From Gordonia jinhuaensis (GTDB lineage: Bacteria > Actinomycetota > Actinomycetes > Mycobacteriales > Mycobacteriaceae), in the NCBI RefSeq assembly GCF_014639795.1, contig NZ_BMGC01000007.1, positions 1-64,000 of the forward strand: 64,000 bases of DNA. Direction: 5' to 3'. This document shows positions 16,500 through 25,420 of this stretch, piece after piece. Within the stretch, counting starts at the first letter, position 1. Each line of letters opens with the position of its first letter. A model generated the notes under the pieces. That model made no database searches, was not told the origin of the DNA, and worked only from the letters and a program-made list of their open reading frames with translations. Position numbers and translations under genes: made by a program.

Positions 16500-17891
16500 T
16501 CAACCGATCGTGGGCTGCGCCATGCCCGGCAGCGCCTCTGGATCGTCACGCACCTCGGCCGGGTTGGTCTCGCGCAACCGCCAGACGCACAGGAAGGTGA
16601 TCAGCCCCATCAGGGCGACGAACACCGCGACCAGCGTGGTGGTGCCGGTCTTGGCGACGAGTGCGGTCATGATGAACGGCGTACCGCCGCTGACGGTGAT
16701 CGCCGCGAGCTGATAGGCAAGCGAGACACCGGAATACCGCACATTCGGGGCGAACAGTTCGCTCATGTAGGCCGCGAGCGGGCCGTAGGTCATCGACTGC
16801 AGAATCGAGCCGACGCTCACCGCGAGCAAGAAGTTGCCGAGGTTGCCGGTGTTGACCAGCCAGAAGTACGGGAACGCCCAGATGACGATGCCGATGGCAC
16901 CCAGCGCGATCACCGGACGCCTGCCGATGCGGTCGGAGACCCATCCCGACCAGACGATCACCGGAATGGCCAACAGGCAACTGATCATCGACATCGCCAG
17001 CAGCTGGTCGCGCTTCATGCCCAGCTCCTCTGTCGCGTAGTTGAGGATGCCCGCAATCGACAGATAGAACAGCGCGTTACTCGCCGCCAGCAGACCGCAA
17101 CCCAGCAGGATGGTCCGCCAATGTCCCTTGATGGCCTCGAGCAGCGGAGCCTGGGGCACCACTTCCTTACCCGTGGCCGCCTTCTTCTCGAGTTCGCGGA
17201 ACTCCGGGGAATCCTCGACACGCGTCTGGATGAAGTACACGACCGGGAACAACAATGCGCTGAGCAGGAACGGGATCCGCCAGCCCCACGACAGGAATGC
17301 CGAGTCGCCGACGGCACTACTGGACCCCAGGAACACGAGGTTGCCCAACAGCACACCGAAGGAGACGCCCATCTGGCCGAATGTTCCCGAGAAGCCGCGG
17401 CGTTTCGGGCTGGCCGATTCGGTGAGCAGCAACACGATGCCGCCCCACTGGCCACCACATGCGAGCCCCTGGATGAAGCGCAACACCACCAGCAGGATCG
17501 GCGCGGCCACGCCGATGACGCCTGCGGTCGGGAGACAGCCGATCAGAAAGGTGCACGCTCCCATCAGGAACAGGCTCACCACCACTGCGGGCTTGCGTCC
17601 GTACTTGTCCCCGAAATGGCCGGCGACAAGTCCGCCGATCGGCCGCGCCACGAACCCCGCCCAGAATGTGCTGAACGACAACAGCGTGGCGGTCAAGGGG
17701 GACGACTCGGGAAAGAACACATGCGGAAACACCAGTGCCGCAGCGGTTCCGTAGAGGAAGAAGTCGTACCACTCAATCGAACTGCCCACGAGTCCTGCGG
17801 TGAGCAGTTTGCGGTGTGCACGTCTGGTCGACGTGGGTCGCGACTCCTGGACCCCCATCTCGGCGGCCCCCGAATGTGTTGATGATGCCAT
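16500..17891 (-). CDS. MHS-family MFS transporter (metabolite:H+ symporter)
   Basis: 463 residues, 12 predicted membrane segments. The start of TM1, GLVGSSIEWYDFFLYGTAA, and the loop 2-3 motif GHFGDKYGRKPAVV are hallmarks of the metabolite:H+ symporter family (ProP, ShiA, KgtP, PcaK-like relatives), which import organic acids or zwitterions. A conserved RFIQGLACGGQWGG block marks TM4. RBS GAGGAG before the ATG. Its position in a ligase-rich island with its own operator copy (17930-17949) suggests that it imports the acid degraded by the island. Confidence 0.87.
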   Translation of the reverse strand: MASSTHSGAAEMGVQESRPTSTRRAHRKLLTAGLVGSSIEWYDFFLYGTAAALVFPHVFFPESSPLTATLLSFSTFWAGFVARPIGGLVAGHFGDKYGRKPAVVVSLFLMGACTFLIGCLPTAGVIGVAAPILLVVLRFIQGLACGGQWGGIVLLLTESASPKRRGFSGTFGQMGVSFGVLLGNLVFLGSSSAVGDSAFLSWGWRIPFLLSALLFPVVYFIQTRVEDSPEFRELEKKAATGKEVVPQAPLLEAIKGHWRTILLGCGLLAASNALFYLSIAGILNYATEELGMKRDQLLAMSMISCLLAIPVIVWSGWVSDRIGRRPVIALGAIGIVIWAFPYFWLVNTGNLGNFLLAVSVGSILQSMTYGPLAAYMSELFAPNVRYSGVSLAYQLAAITVSGGTPFIMTALVAKTGTTTLVAVFVALMGLITFLCVWRLRETNPAEVRDDPEALPGMAQPTIG

Positions 17892-17929
17892 GCCTCACTC
17901 CTCATCGACTGTCGGCAGACTGTGGCCAT

Positions 17930-17949
17930 GAACTTGAACTCAGCTTCAA
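17930..17949. promoter_or_regulatory. Operator-like site B (transporter gene)
   Basis: ACTTGAACTCAGCTTCAAGT has perfect 7-bp inverted arms (ACTTGAA/TTCAAGT) around a 6-bp centre and is the most symmetrical of the five copies. It starts 39 bp upstream of the transporter start. Confidence 0.7.
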
Positions 17950-18035
17950 GTAATCTCACCGTCTCAAAGGTTGTCAGTGATGTCAATCACGTTTGTCGAT
18001 CTTCGTGATCGACAGAACTGGCAAAATTGACATGA

Positions 18036-18055
18036 ACCTGAAATCAGGCTCGAAT
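18036..18055. promoter_or_regulatory. Operator-like site D (lactonase gene)
   Basis: ACCTGAAATCAGGCTCGAAT contains the perfect palindrome CCTGAAATCAGG (18037-18048) and aligns with the other copies at most positions. It lies 106 bp upstream of the phosphotriesterase-like gene start and may also serve the transporter gene on the other side. Confidence 0.55.
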
Positions 18056-18161
18056 AGGCAGTGACCTGAGACACACTGAAGGACGTGAGGGAGCTGTCGC
18101 AGGAGCGCGGCGGCTCCTCACCGTCATCTCAGAAGTCACCAACGAAGCGAAAGGGGTGTTC

Positions 18162-19121
18162 ATGACCGCCGTCAGCACCGCCACCGGTCAGATCGACAGC
18201 AGCGAACTGGGCAATGTCCTGGTTCACGAGCACGTCTTCGTCGTCGGCGAGGAGTTCCGCGAGAACTACCAAGACGATTGGGACGAAGACGCCAAGGTCG
18301 CCGACGCGGTCCGCGACCTCACCGAGCTCAAGGCTCTCGGCATCGACACGATCCTCGACCCGACCGTCCTCGGTCTCGGTCGCTACATCCCGCGGATCAA
18401 GCGCATCGCCGAACAGATCGACCTGAACATCATCGTCGCCACCGGCGTCTACACCTACAACGAGATCCCCTTCCAGTTCCACTACACCGGCCCCGGACTG
18501 CTCTTCGACACCGAGGAGCCGCTGGTGAACTACTTCGTCAAGGACCTCACCAAGGGCATCGCCGATACCGGCGTACAGGCGGCATTCCTCAAATGCGCCA
18601 TCGAGGAGCAGGGCCTCACACCCGGCGTCGAGCGCGTGATGCGGGCAGTCGGTCAGGCGAGTGCGCAGACGGGAGCGCCGATCACCGTGCACACCAATCC
18701 GCACACAGAATCCGGCCTGGTGGCCCAGCGTGTGCTTGCCGAGGAGGGTGCCGACCTCACCAAGGTGGTGATCGGACACTCCGGCGATTCGACCGATCTG
18801 GACTATCTGATGAAGATCGCCGACGCCGGTTCGATCCTCGGCATGGACCGGTTCGGACTCGACGTCCTGCTGCCCTTCGACGACCGGGTGAACACCGTTG
18901 CCGAGCTGGCCAAGCGGGGATATGCCGACCGGATGGCCCTGGCACACGACGCGTCGTGTTTCATCGACTGGTTCGACCCGGAGGCCAAGGCCCAGGCCGT
19001 GCCCAACTGGAACTTCCGCCACATCAGCGAGGACGTCCTGCCGGCACTGCGCGAACGAGGTGTCAGCGATGCCGACATCACGACCATGCTCGTCGACGTG
19101 CCACGCCGCTACTTCGAATAA
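18162..19121 (+). CDS. Phosphotriesterase-like hydrolase, probable lactonase
   Basis: 319 residues from the ATG at 18162 (RBS GAAAGGGG; a GTG six bases upstream is less likely). Amidohydrolase superfamily, phosphotriesterase family: HxH metal ligands at 22/24 (VHEHVF), bridging Lys144 in AAFLKCAIEE (carboxylated in the family), His177 (VHTNPHT), His206 (IGHSGDS) and Asp263 (AHDASC). All five binuclear-centre positions are present, so it should be active. Natural substrates of this family are mostly lactones rather than organophosphates. In this island it may open a lactone ring or hydrolyse an ester before CoA activation. Probably cotranscribed with the ligase at 19241. Confidence 0.87.
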   Translation: MTAVSTATGQIDSSELGNVLVHEHVFVVGEEFRENYQDDWDEDAKVADAVRDLTELKALGIDTILDPTVLGLGRYIPRIKRIAEQIDLNIIVATGVYTYNEIPFQFHYTGPGLLFDTEEPLVNYFVKDLTKGIADTGVQAAFLKCAIEEQGLTPGVERVMRAVGQASAQTGAPITVHTNPHTESGLVAQRVLAEEGADLTKVVIGHSGDSTDLDYLMKIADAGSILGMDRFGLDVLLPFDDRVNTVAELAKRGYADRMALAHDASCFIDWFDPEAKAQAVPNWNFRHISEDVLPALRERGVSDADITTMLVDVPRRYFE

Positions 19122-19145
19122 GCCCGGGAACGTCGGGCACGACTT

Positions 19146-19204
19146 CGACAGTGCCTGTCCCCCAACGATAGTGCCTGTCCCCAACGACAGTGCCTGTCCC
19201 CCAA
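19146..19204 (+). repeat. Three tandem 19-20 bp repeats
   Basis: CGACAGTGCCTGTCCCCCAA at 19146-19165 and 19185-19204, with a variant of 19 bp (T for C, one C fewer) at 19166-19184. Each unit carries a small inverted repeat ACAG-TGC-CTGT. The array lies between the lactonase stop and the next ligase start. Confidence 0.85.
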
Positions 19205-19240
19205 TCGAACTCCTCACACCGATCGACGAGAAGGTCTGAC

Positions 19241-20770
19241 ATGAGCAATCTGGTGAGCCGCCTGTGGAGCATCGCCGAGAACACGCCTGAGCGCATCGCA
19301 CTGCGCGACCAGTCGCGCACCATCACCTATGGACAGCTCCGAGAGCAGATCGCCTCGACCGCAGACCACTATTCGTCGATCGGTGTGCGGCGCGATGACC
19401 GCGTGGTGTTCATCGCGCCGTCGATCCCGGAATTCGTGGTCACCTACTACGCGCTACACGCTCTCGGGGCCACGGTGATCACGATGAACGTCATGTCGAC
19501 CCGGCCCGAAATCGACTATGTGGTCGGTGATTCCGGCGCCACGACGCTGATCGCCTGGCACGAGTGCGCAGATGCGCTGCGCGGCGTCGCCGACGACCGC
19601 GGTCTGACATTCGTCGCGGTCGCGCCGTTGGCACTGGGTGCCGAGGAGGAGAGCCACCACGACAGCGCGCGCAGCGCCGCTGTCGCCGACGCCTACGTCG
19701 ACAGGTCCGACGACGATGTGGCGATGGTCCTCTACACATCGGGTACCACCGGACGGCCCAAGGGTGCCGCGCTGACGGTGTCGAACATCAACGCCATTCC
19801 GGACGCCTTTCGACCGGCCCTGAAACTGACACCCGACGACCGGTGGGCCACCGCTCTGCCGCTGTTCCACTGCTTCGGCCAAGGGGTGGTCATGCACACC
19901 GCACTCAGTTTCGGCTGCTCTCTGTCGCTGCTGAGCCCGTTCACGCCGAACGGATTCATGGACATGCTGCGCGATCACCACACCACCATCGCGTGCGGCG
20001 TGCCGACCATGTGGAATGCCATGCTGCAGGCGGCGGACGATCGTTCTCCCGATGACTTCGCCTCACTGCGACTGGCATGTTCCGGCGGCGCCGCACTGCC
20101 TGCCGAGGTGATCCGCGCATTCTCCGAGCAATTCGGCGCAACGATCCTCGAGGGGTACGGGCTCACCGAGACCGCGGGCACGGCGACATTCCACAACCTC
20201 GATCGCGGCCCGAAGGTGGCTACGGTCGGCTCGGCGCTGCCGGGCTTCAGTGTCGAAGCGCGCGACACCGACGGTCATCGCGTTCCCGAGGGTGAGGTCG
20301 GCGAGATCTTCATCTCGGGCCCCACCGTGATGCGCGGCTACTGGAACCGGCCGGATGCGACAGCGACAACTCTCGTCGACGGATGGCTGGCCACCGGGGA
20401 TCTGGGGACCATCGACGCCGACGGCGACATCCGTATCGTCGACCGGACCAAGGATCTGATCATCCGCGGCGGATACAACGTCTACCCGCGCGAGGTCGAG
20501 GAGATCCTCTACGAACACCCCGACATCGTGGAGGTGGCGGTCATCGGTGTGCCCCACGCGCATTACGGCGAGGAGGTCGCCGCGGTGATCGCACCACGAC
20601 CCGGTGCCACCATCGACACCGACGCGCTGCGCACCTGGGCCAAGGAGCGACTCTCGGCCTACAAGGTGCCCCGGATATTCACCTTCGTCGACGAGTTGCC
20701 CAAGGGGGCAACCGGCAAGATTCTCAAGCGCGCCATCGACCGGGACTCTGTGGGCGCCGTGACGCAGTAG
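19241..20770 (+). CDS. Acyl-CoA ligase (FadD type)
   Basis: 509 residues from the ATG at 19241 (MSNLVSRLWS); a longer frame from 19190 would run through the tandem repeats and has no better RBS. ANL motifs: YTSGTTGRPKGAALT near 165-179, GYGLTETAGTATFH near 305, DRTKDLIIRGGYNVYP near 400-415, ATGKILKRAID at the end. Pattern similarity to the ligase at 9739 suggests a duplication within the island. It follows the lactonase, so it may activate the acid released by that enzyme. Confidence 0.86.
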   Translation: MSNLVSRLWSIAENTPERIALRDQSRTITYGQLREQIASTADHYSSIGVRRDDRVVFIAPSIPEFVVTYYALHALGATVITMNVMSTRPEIDYVVGDSGATTLIAWHECADALRGVADDRGLTFVAVAPLALGAEEESHHDSARSAAVADAYVDRSDDDVAMVLYTSGTTGRPKGAALTVSNINAIPDAFRPALKLTPDDRWATALPLFHCFGQGVVMHTALSFGCSLSLLSPFTPNGFMDMLRDHHTTIACGVPTMWNAMLQAADDRSPDDFASLRLACSGGAALPAEVIRAFSEQFGATILEGYGLTETAGTATFHNLDRGPKVATVGSALPGFSVEARDTDGHRVPEGEVGEIFISGPTVMRGYWNRPDATATTLVDGWLATGDLGTIDADGDIRIVDRTKDLIIRGGYNVYPREVEEILYEHPDIVEVAVIGVPHAHYGEEVAAVIAPRPGATIDTDALRTWAKERLSAYKVPRIFTFVDELPKGATGKILKRAIDRDSVGAVTQ

Positions 20771-20797
20771 ACCTGGTCTGACCGCACCGGTGTCGGT

Positions 20798-20825
20798 GAC
20801 CGACAGCAGAAGTCAGCTGTCGGTC
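20798..20825. terminator. Hairpin between convergent ligase and tetR genes
   Basis: GACCGACAGC (20798-20807) and GCTGTCGGTC (20816-20825) form a 10-bp stem with an 8-base loop. It overlaps the last codons of the TetR gene and lies 28 bp after the ligase stop, so it can end transcription from both sides. Confidence 0.6.
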
Positions 20826-21544
20826 GCCGGCCGCGTCATTCCCAGGGCGTTGGCCCACAGTCGGGTGGCGGTGAAGACCAACGCGTCCATCTCAGCGGTC
20901 GGGTCCTCGGAGTCCCCGCCGAGCGCGAATGCCTCGTAGGCCATGCGTGACACCATCCCCGAGAGCGCGCCGGCGGCCGCGGTCGGGTCGAGGTCGCGAT
21001 CGGCCAGACCCTGATCCTGCAATTCCTTGATATGTCTAGCGTTACGCGCGGAGAACATGTGTCCGCGCTGACGACGCTTCTCACGAAACTCCGGGAAGTT
21101 CGCCGACACCTGCTCGAGAACCAGGCGCAACTTGGCATTTCGTCGATACGCCTCGAAGTATGCGCGATTGGCGGCCGCGAGAACGGCGACCGGATCGGCC
21201 TCGAGTTCGGGGTCCACGTGCGGGTACCCGGGATGCAGCATGTCCTCATGTGCCTGCGCGAGAACAGCATCGAGGATCTCCTCTTTGCTGTCGAAGTAGG
21301 TGTAGAAGGTGCCCGTGGAGCACTTGGCCTCGGCGGTGATGTCGGTGAGCCTCGCATCGGAGAAACCGTCACGCTCGAAAACCGTTCGAGCGGCCGAGAT
21401 GAGCGCGGCTCGGGTGCGTTCACCTCTCGCGGTCACCGGAAGCGCCTTCTCGGCATCGCGGGTGGACAGCGGCGGGAGTGCATCCAGGCGGCGGGCCGAC
21501 GCGGCCGGCTCGGCGGCAAGGTGGGTCTCGGTGCGCGGCGTCAT
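20813..21544 (-). CDS. TetR-family regulator, probable controller of the island
   Basis: 243 residues. A disordered, charged N-terminal extension of about 40 residues precedes the TetR HTH (about 42-88: TRAALISAARTVFERDGF, then SDARLTDITAEAKCSTGTFY and TYFDSKEEIL). The C-terminal ligand domain is all-helical and resembles acyl-CoA- or fatty-acid-responsive TetR members, but ligand identity is not readable. It is the only specific regulator inside the island, and five operator-like sites lie in front of island operons, so repression lifted by a CoA thioester intermediate is the simplest model. No clear copy of the motif was found before its own gene. Confidence 0.85.
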   Translation of the reverse strand: MTPRTETHLAAEPAASARRLDALPPLSTRDAEKALPVTARGERTRAALISAARTVFERDGFSDARLTDITAEAKCSTGTFYTYFDSKEEILDAVLAQAHEDMLHPGYPHVDPELEADPVAVLAAANRAYFEAYRRNAKLRLVLEQVSANFPEFREKRRQRGHMFSARNARHIKELQDQGLADRDLDPTAAAGALSGMVSRMAYEAFALGGDSEDPTAEMDALVFTATRLWANALGMTRPATDS

Positions 21545-21574
21545 CGTCTCATCCTCCCAGGCGAGGACGCGACG

Positions 21575-21616
21575 CGCACCCGGCCGCCGCGGCGGATGCC
21601 GCGGCGGCCGGGTGCG
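21575..21616. terminator. 19-bp perfect GC hairpin
   Basis: Arms at 21575-21593 and 21598-21616 are perfect inverted repeats of 19 bp (CGCACCCGGCCGCCGCGGC) with the loop GGAT. It lies between the stop of the APH-like gene (21673) and the TetR start (21544), in the right place to end the 25077-21673 operon before tetR. No T tract. Confidence 0.7.
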
Positions 21617-21633
21617 TTCGACGGTCTCACCAC

Positions 21634-21667
21634 GTCTGTGCTTTCACCGGGTCTGTGCTTTCACCGG
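21634..21667 (+). repeat. 17-bp tandem duplication
   Basis: GTCTGTGCTTTCACCGG occurs twice without a gap (21634-21650, 21651-21667), just beyond the APH-like gene stop. Looks like a recent slippage duplication. Confidence 0.85.
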
Positions 21668-21672
21668 GTCGC

Positions 21673-22791
21673 CTAGCTCACCGGTCTGACGCCGGGTGCG
21701 ATGTCCGACCCCGGTGCCGAGGAGTCGGGTTCGGCGAGACCCGCGCGGTCGGCGACCTCGGTTGCTTTCTCGATGAGCATGTCGACCATCTGCACGGTCG
21801 GGACTCCTGCGGCGGCCCGGTTGGACGGGTTGTCCATCGCCCGGCGCACCACGCCCTCACAGATGATCGCCACCTTCCAGAGTCCCAGCGCATGCCAGTA
21901 CTCCAGCGCCTTCGGGTCCCGGCCGGTGCGCGCGATGTAGGCGGCACCGATCTCGTCGCGGCTGGGGAAGCCGTCGAGGAGTTCGACCGGGGCGGCACTA
22001 CGGGCCGGCTCGTCGGACGACGGCCAATACGCCAGGGTGCTGCCGATGTCGGCGAGCGGATCGCCCAGGGTCGCCAGTTCCCAGTCGAGTGCCGCCCGCA
22101 CGTCACCGGTCTCGGGATCGATCATCACGTTGCGGATGTGGAAGTCGCCGTGGACAAGTCGCGTCTCGTGTTGCTCGGGGATCGACGCGGCCAACCGCCT
22201 GGTCAGCGCATCGAGTGCGGGCAACTCACGTGTCTTGGACTTCTCCCACTGTGTGCCCCACCGCTTGAGTTGCCGCTGTGCATACGGTGAATGGCTCGCC
22301 AGATCCGAGAGCCCCACCTCGTCGATGTCCACGGCGTGGATCTTCGCCAGGGTGTCGACCATCGACTCGGTGATGTGCCGGCGGGTGTCGATGTCGATCG
22401 CCTCGGCGGCAGGCAGGTTGTCGAGCACCACTGCGTCGACGTGTTCCATCACCACCAGCGGCACCGGACTCACGTTCTCGTCGGTACACACGCCGTAGAC
22501 CTTCGGCACCGGGACGTCGGTGTCGGCCAGCGCGTTGAGGATCTTCGCCTCGCGCGCCACGTCGTGGGCCGAGGCGAGGAGGTGGCCGAGCGGGGGGCGC
22601 CGCAGCACCCACCGTCGGCCGTCCTCGTCGGACAGCAGGTAGGTCAGATTGGATTGTCCGGTACCCACGCGCGCCGCCGACACCGTGCCGGTCGGATGGA
22701 TCCCGATCTCATCCAGCCAGCCGAGCAGGGCGTCCGGATCCACCTCGGCGATGGTCTCCAGTCCCGCATGACCGGTCTGCGATGGGTTCAT
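21673..22791 (-). CDS. APH-fold phosphotransferase (acyl-CoA dehydrogenase-linked)
   Basis: 372 residues from the ATG at 22791; an extension to 23268 would overlap the upstream dehydrogenase and is rejected. Aminoglycoside phosphotransferase/choline kinase fold: a nucleotide-binding front half (GTGQSNLTYLL, then RRWVLRRPP), Brenner motif VHGDFHIRNVM near 205-215 and LDWELATLGDPLADIG near 227-242. Proteins of this type are often encoded next to acyl-CoA dehydrogenases and in some eukaryotes are fused to them (ACAD10/11, which phosphorylate 4-hydroxyacyl-CoAs). Here it directly follows such a dehydrogenase, 45 bp downstream. A role in 4-hydroxyacyl-CoA metabolism, fitting a lactone substrate, is a reasonable inference. 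Confidence 0.85.
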   Translation of the reverse strand: MNPSQTGHAGLETIAEVDPDALLGWLDEIGIHPTGTVSAARVGTGQSNLTYLLSDEDGRRWVLRRPPLGHLLASAHDVAREAKILNALADTDVPVPKVYGVCTDENVSPVPLVVMEHVDAVVLDNLPAAEAIDIDTRRHITESMVDTLAKIHAVDIDEVGLSDLASHSPYAQRQLKRWGTQWEKSKTRELPALDALTRRLAASIPEQHETRLVHGDFHIRNVMIDPETGDVRAALDWELATLGDPLADIGSTLAYWPSSDEPARSAAPVELLDGFPSRDEIGAAYIARTGRDPKALEYWHALGLWKVAIICEGVVRRAMDNPSNRAAAGVPTVQMVDMLIEKATEVADRAGLAEPDSSAPGSDIAPGVRPVS

Positions 22792-22835
22792 CTGTCTCCT
22801 CGTCTCCCCTGTCCGTTGCTCCACGTGAACCGAAC

Positions 22836-24101
22836 CTAGCTGCGCGCCACCAGCGCGTCGTCGGACACCCCGACAACGGTCTCGGTGAGTACGGTGTCGC
22901 GGTATTTGCGCAGCTCGCGGCGCGCGATCGCGCGCTTGTGCACCTCGTCGGGCCCATCGGCCAGTCGCAGCGTCCGAATGTGTGCGTAGGCCATCGCGAG
23001 CGGGAAATCGTCGGTCACACCCGCTCCCCCGTGCACCTGGATCGCTCGATCGATGATCTTGAGTGCGACATTGGGTGCGGCGACCTTGATGGCCGCGATC
23101 TCGGTGGCCGCTGCCTTGTTCCCGACCGTGTCCATCATCTCGGCGGCCTTGAGTGTGAGCAGCCGGACCATCTCGATGTCGATGCGCGCCTCGGCGATCC
23201 AGTCCTGGATGTTGGCCCGTTCGGCCAGCGGCTGACCGAAGGTGACGCGGTAGGTCGCTCGGGCGCACATGAGTTCCAGTGCGCGCTCGGCCATCCCGAT
23301 CGTGCGCATGCAGTGGTGGATACGACCCGGCCCGAGCCGCGCCTGCGCGATCGCGAATCCCTCGCCCTCACCCTTCAAGACGTCTTTGGCCGGAACTCGC
23401 ACATTGTCGAAGATCAACTCGCCGTGGCTCTCCCGATCGACGTATCCGAAGACGGGGAGGTTGCGCAGGATCGTCAGACCCGGGGCGTCGGTGGGCACGA
23501 CCATCATCGACTGTTGGCGATGCTTGGGGGCGGTCGGATCGGTCTTGCCCATCACGATGAGCACCTTGCAATCGGGTCGAACAGCGTTGGACGCGAACCA
23601 CTTACGACCGTTGAGCACATATTCGTCGCCGTCGCGCACCATCGACAGTTCGATGTTGGTGGCATCCGAGCTCGCGACGGCGGGTTCGGTCATCGCGAAG
23701 GCCGAGGCGATCTCACCGTCGAGCAGCGGCTTGAGGTAGCGCTCCTTGTGCTCGTCGGTGCCGAACAGCGTCAGCACCTCCATGTTGCCGGTGTCGGGTG
23801 CGTTGCAGTTGAACACCTCCGAGGCCCACACCACTCGGCCCATGATCTCGGCGAGCGGTGCGTACTCGAGGTTCGTCAGCCCCGGCCCCCACTCGGCGTA
23901 GGGGTGAAAGAGATTCCACAGACCGGCGTCCTTCGCCCGCTTCTTGAGCTCGAGCATGATCGGCGGGGTGCCGTGCGGATTGTCGAGTTCAGCCATCTGC
24001 TCCTCGAACACTGCCTCGTTCGGGTAGATGTACTCGTCCATGAATGCCAGCAGCCGCTCACGGTAATCCGCTGCGCGGGGTGACAGCTCGAACGCGGTCA
24101 T
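22836..24101 (-). CDS. Acyl-CoA dehydrogenase
   Basis: 421 residues from the ATG at 24101 ([12 protein letters not shown]). FAD enzyme of the ACAD family: [15 protein letters not shown] near 136-150, [19 protein letters not shown] near 165-185, and the C-terminal helical domain with [22 protein letters not shown] near 365-385. Sequence style matches the ACAD10/11-like clade (long-chain or 4-hydroxyacyl-linked) rather than short-chain enzymes; the partner APH-like gene supports that. It would form the 2-enoyl-CoA for the MaoC hydratase. Second gene in the operon that begins at 25077. Confidence 0.88.
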   Translation of the reverse strand: MTAFELSPRAADYRERLLAFMDEYIYPNEAVFEEQMAELDNPHGTPPIMLELKKRAKDAGLWNLFHPYAEWGPGLTNLEYAPLAEIMGRVVWASEVFNCNAPDTGNMEVLTLFGTDEHKERYLKPLLDGEIASAFAMTEPAVASSDATNIELSMVRDGDEYVLNGRKWFASNAVRPDCKVLIVMGKTDPTAPKHRQQSMMVVPTDAPGLTILRNLPVFGYVDRESHGELIFDNVRVPAKDVLKGEGEGFAIAQARLGPGRIHHCMRTIGMAERALELMCARATYRVTFGQPLAERANIQDWIAEARIDIEMVRLLTLKAAEMMDTVGNKAAATEIAAIKVAAPNVALKIIDRAIQVHGGAGVTDDFPLAMAYAHIRTLRLADGPDEVHKRAIARRELRKYRDTVLTETVVGVSDDALVARS

Positions 24102-24255
24102 GTTGGTGCCTTCCTCGTTGTGCCCGATATTCGGTATGGGGCCCATGTGCTTGGTATGGGGCCGAAGCCCGCCGGTGTGGCTTGGGGGGTGTGATGAGTG
24201 CCTGCCTGGCCACGAGCGGCTCGTGCCACGACGCGAACAGGCGGTCACCGGGACG

Positions 24256-25077
24256 TCAGGATCCTGTCGGCGCCATCAGCGATGCCTGATAGCGGCGCAT
24301 CCCACCGAGCCATCGGTCGTAATCACTTCCCTTGTAGCGGTACATCTTGAGTACCTCGGGATGCGGCAGGATCAGGAACCGCTCGTCGGCGATGCCTTCC
24401 ATCACCGCATCGGCGACCGCGGCAGGAGTCAACACGTCGCCTGCGGTCTCGACCGCGTTCTGCATCAGCTTCTCGGCATCGTCACCGTCGATCCCGTCAG
24501 GACGCAGGAGCTTGGTGTCGACACCCATCGGGCACAGACAGCTCACCGCGACCCCGGAGTCGCCGTAGGTGACAGACAACCACTCGTCGAATCCGATCAC
24601 CGCATGTTTGGTCACCGAGTAGGTCGCCGAGCCGATCTGGGTCAGCAGCCCGGCCGCCGAGGCTGTGCTCAGGAAGTACCCGGAACCGCGTTGCACCCAC
24701 TGCGGGACGAGACGACGGGCGGCGCGCACATGTGCCATCAGGTTCACGTCGATCGCGTGCTCCCAGTCGGCATCGGTGGCCGCGAGTCCGGCAGCGCCAC
24801 CGATGCCCGCGTTGGCGACATACATGTCGACGGGCCCGAACTCCCGCTCGGCCAGTGCGACCACTGCGTCGATGTGTTCATTAGACGACGCATCTCCGCT
24901 GGTCACCGCGACAGCGCCGCCGTCGGCCTCGATCGCGCGAGCCGTCTCGGTCACCGCCGCCGCATCGAGATCGGTCAGGACCACCTTGCCTCCGGCCGCG
25001 GTGAAAGCCCGCGCCAGCGCGCCGCCGATCCCGCCACCCGCTCCGGTGACGATGATCACTTTCCCTTGCATCTCCAT
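24256..25077 (-). CDS. SDR family oxidoreductase
   Basis: 273 residues. [12 protein letters not shown] near 13-24, NAGIGG near 90-95, Ser in LSTASAAG and YSVTK near 152-156, with [10 protein letters not shown] after the second strand pointing to NAD(H). A C-terminal extension (about 230-273, [20 protein letters not shown]) is typical of a subgroup common in Mycobacteriales fatty-acid or steroid clusters. First gene of the operon with acyl-CoA dehydrogenase and APH-like genes; an operator-like site lies 18 bp upstream. The 154-bp gap to the next gene has a direct repeat GGTATGGGGCC but no gene. Confidence 0.82.
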   Translation of the reverse strand: MEMQGKVIIVTGAGGGIGGALARAFTAAGGKVVLTDLDAAAVTETARAIEADGGAVAVTSGDASSNEHIDAVVALAEREFGPVDMYVANAGIGGAAGLAATDADWEHAIDVNLMAHVRAARRLVPQWVQRGSGYFLSTASAAGLLTQIGSATYSVTKHAVIGFDEWLSVTYGDSGVAVSCLCPMGVDTKLLRPDGIDGDDAEKLMQNAVETAGDVLTPAAVADAVMEGIADERFLILPHPEVLKMYRYKGSDYDRWLGGMRRYQASLMAPTGS

Positions 25078-25094
25078 GGCCCGACCGTACTTGA

Positions 25095-25114
25095 ATCCGA
25101 TTTCAGATTCAATC
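25095..25114. promoter_or_regulatory. Operator-like site E (SDR operon), degenerate
   Basis: ATCCGATTTCAGATTCAATC keeps the TCAG core and the TTCAA right arm of the island motif; the left half is weaker. An overlapping wider inverted repeat, TTGAA (25091-25095) and TTCAA (25108-25112), also exists. It lies 18 bp upstream of the SDR start at 25077. Confidence 0.5.
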
Positions 25115-25420
25115 GATTCCGGACTATTCGATCACCTCTCGGGAACCGCCACGACACGGCCACGACCGCGCCCGCACGCAACCCCTGTGACTTGACCTCA
25201 GACCTCGCCGGTCGACCGCACCACTCCATCGTGCACCCCGACGACGCCCAATGCGGGCGATACGACGGAGAATGCTCGAAATCGACCATTTGGGTGTTTT
25301 GCCTGATGTCAAGTGCACCAACATCTTTCAGTGATTCCGGCAGCCATGCTGACTAGACTCGAGCCATCACGACCATGACTGCAGACGAGATCGGAATCGA
25401 CCGAGAGGCGCACGATAACC
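25115..25420. promoter_or_regulatory. Upstream region of the clp gene
   Basis: About 300 bp between divergent genes with no coding sequence I can defend. A TAGACT hexamer at 25354-25359 could be a -10 element for the clp gene; no convincing -35 is seen. I looked for an HspR-type HAIR inverted repeat and for CIRCE and found neither. Confidence 0.3.

Noticed and set aside
18162-19121. Annotation as an organophosphate-degrading phosphotriesterase
   Set aside because: Motifs fit the family, but context (ligases, dehydrogenases) favours a lactone or ester substrate; true organophosphatases are rare members.
19146-19204. Repeats considered as a CRISPR array
   Set aside because: The units abut without unique spacers and no cas genes are in the window.
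18129-19301. Minus-strand open frame of 390 codons
   Set aside because: Antisense to the phosphotriesterase-like gene, which has all metal ligands; the composition of the antisense frame is that of a shadow.
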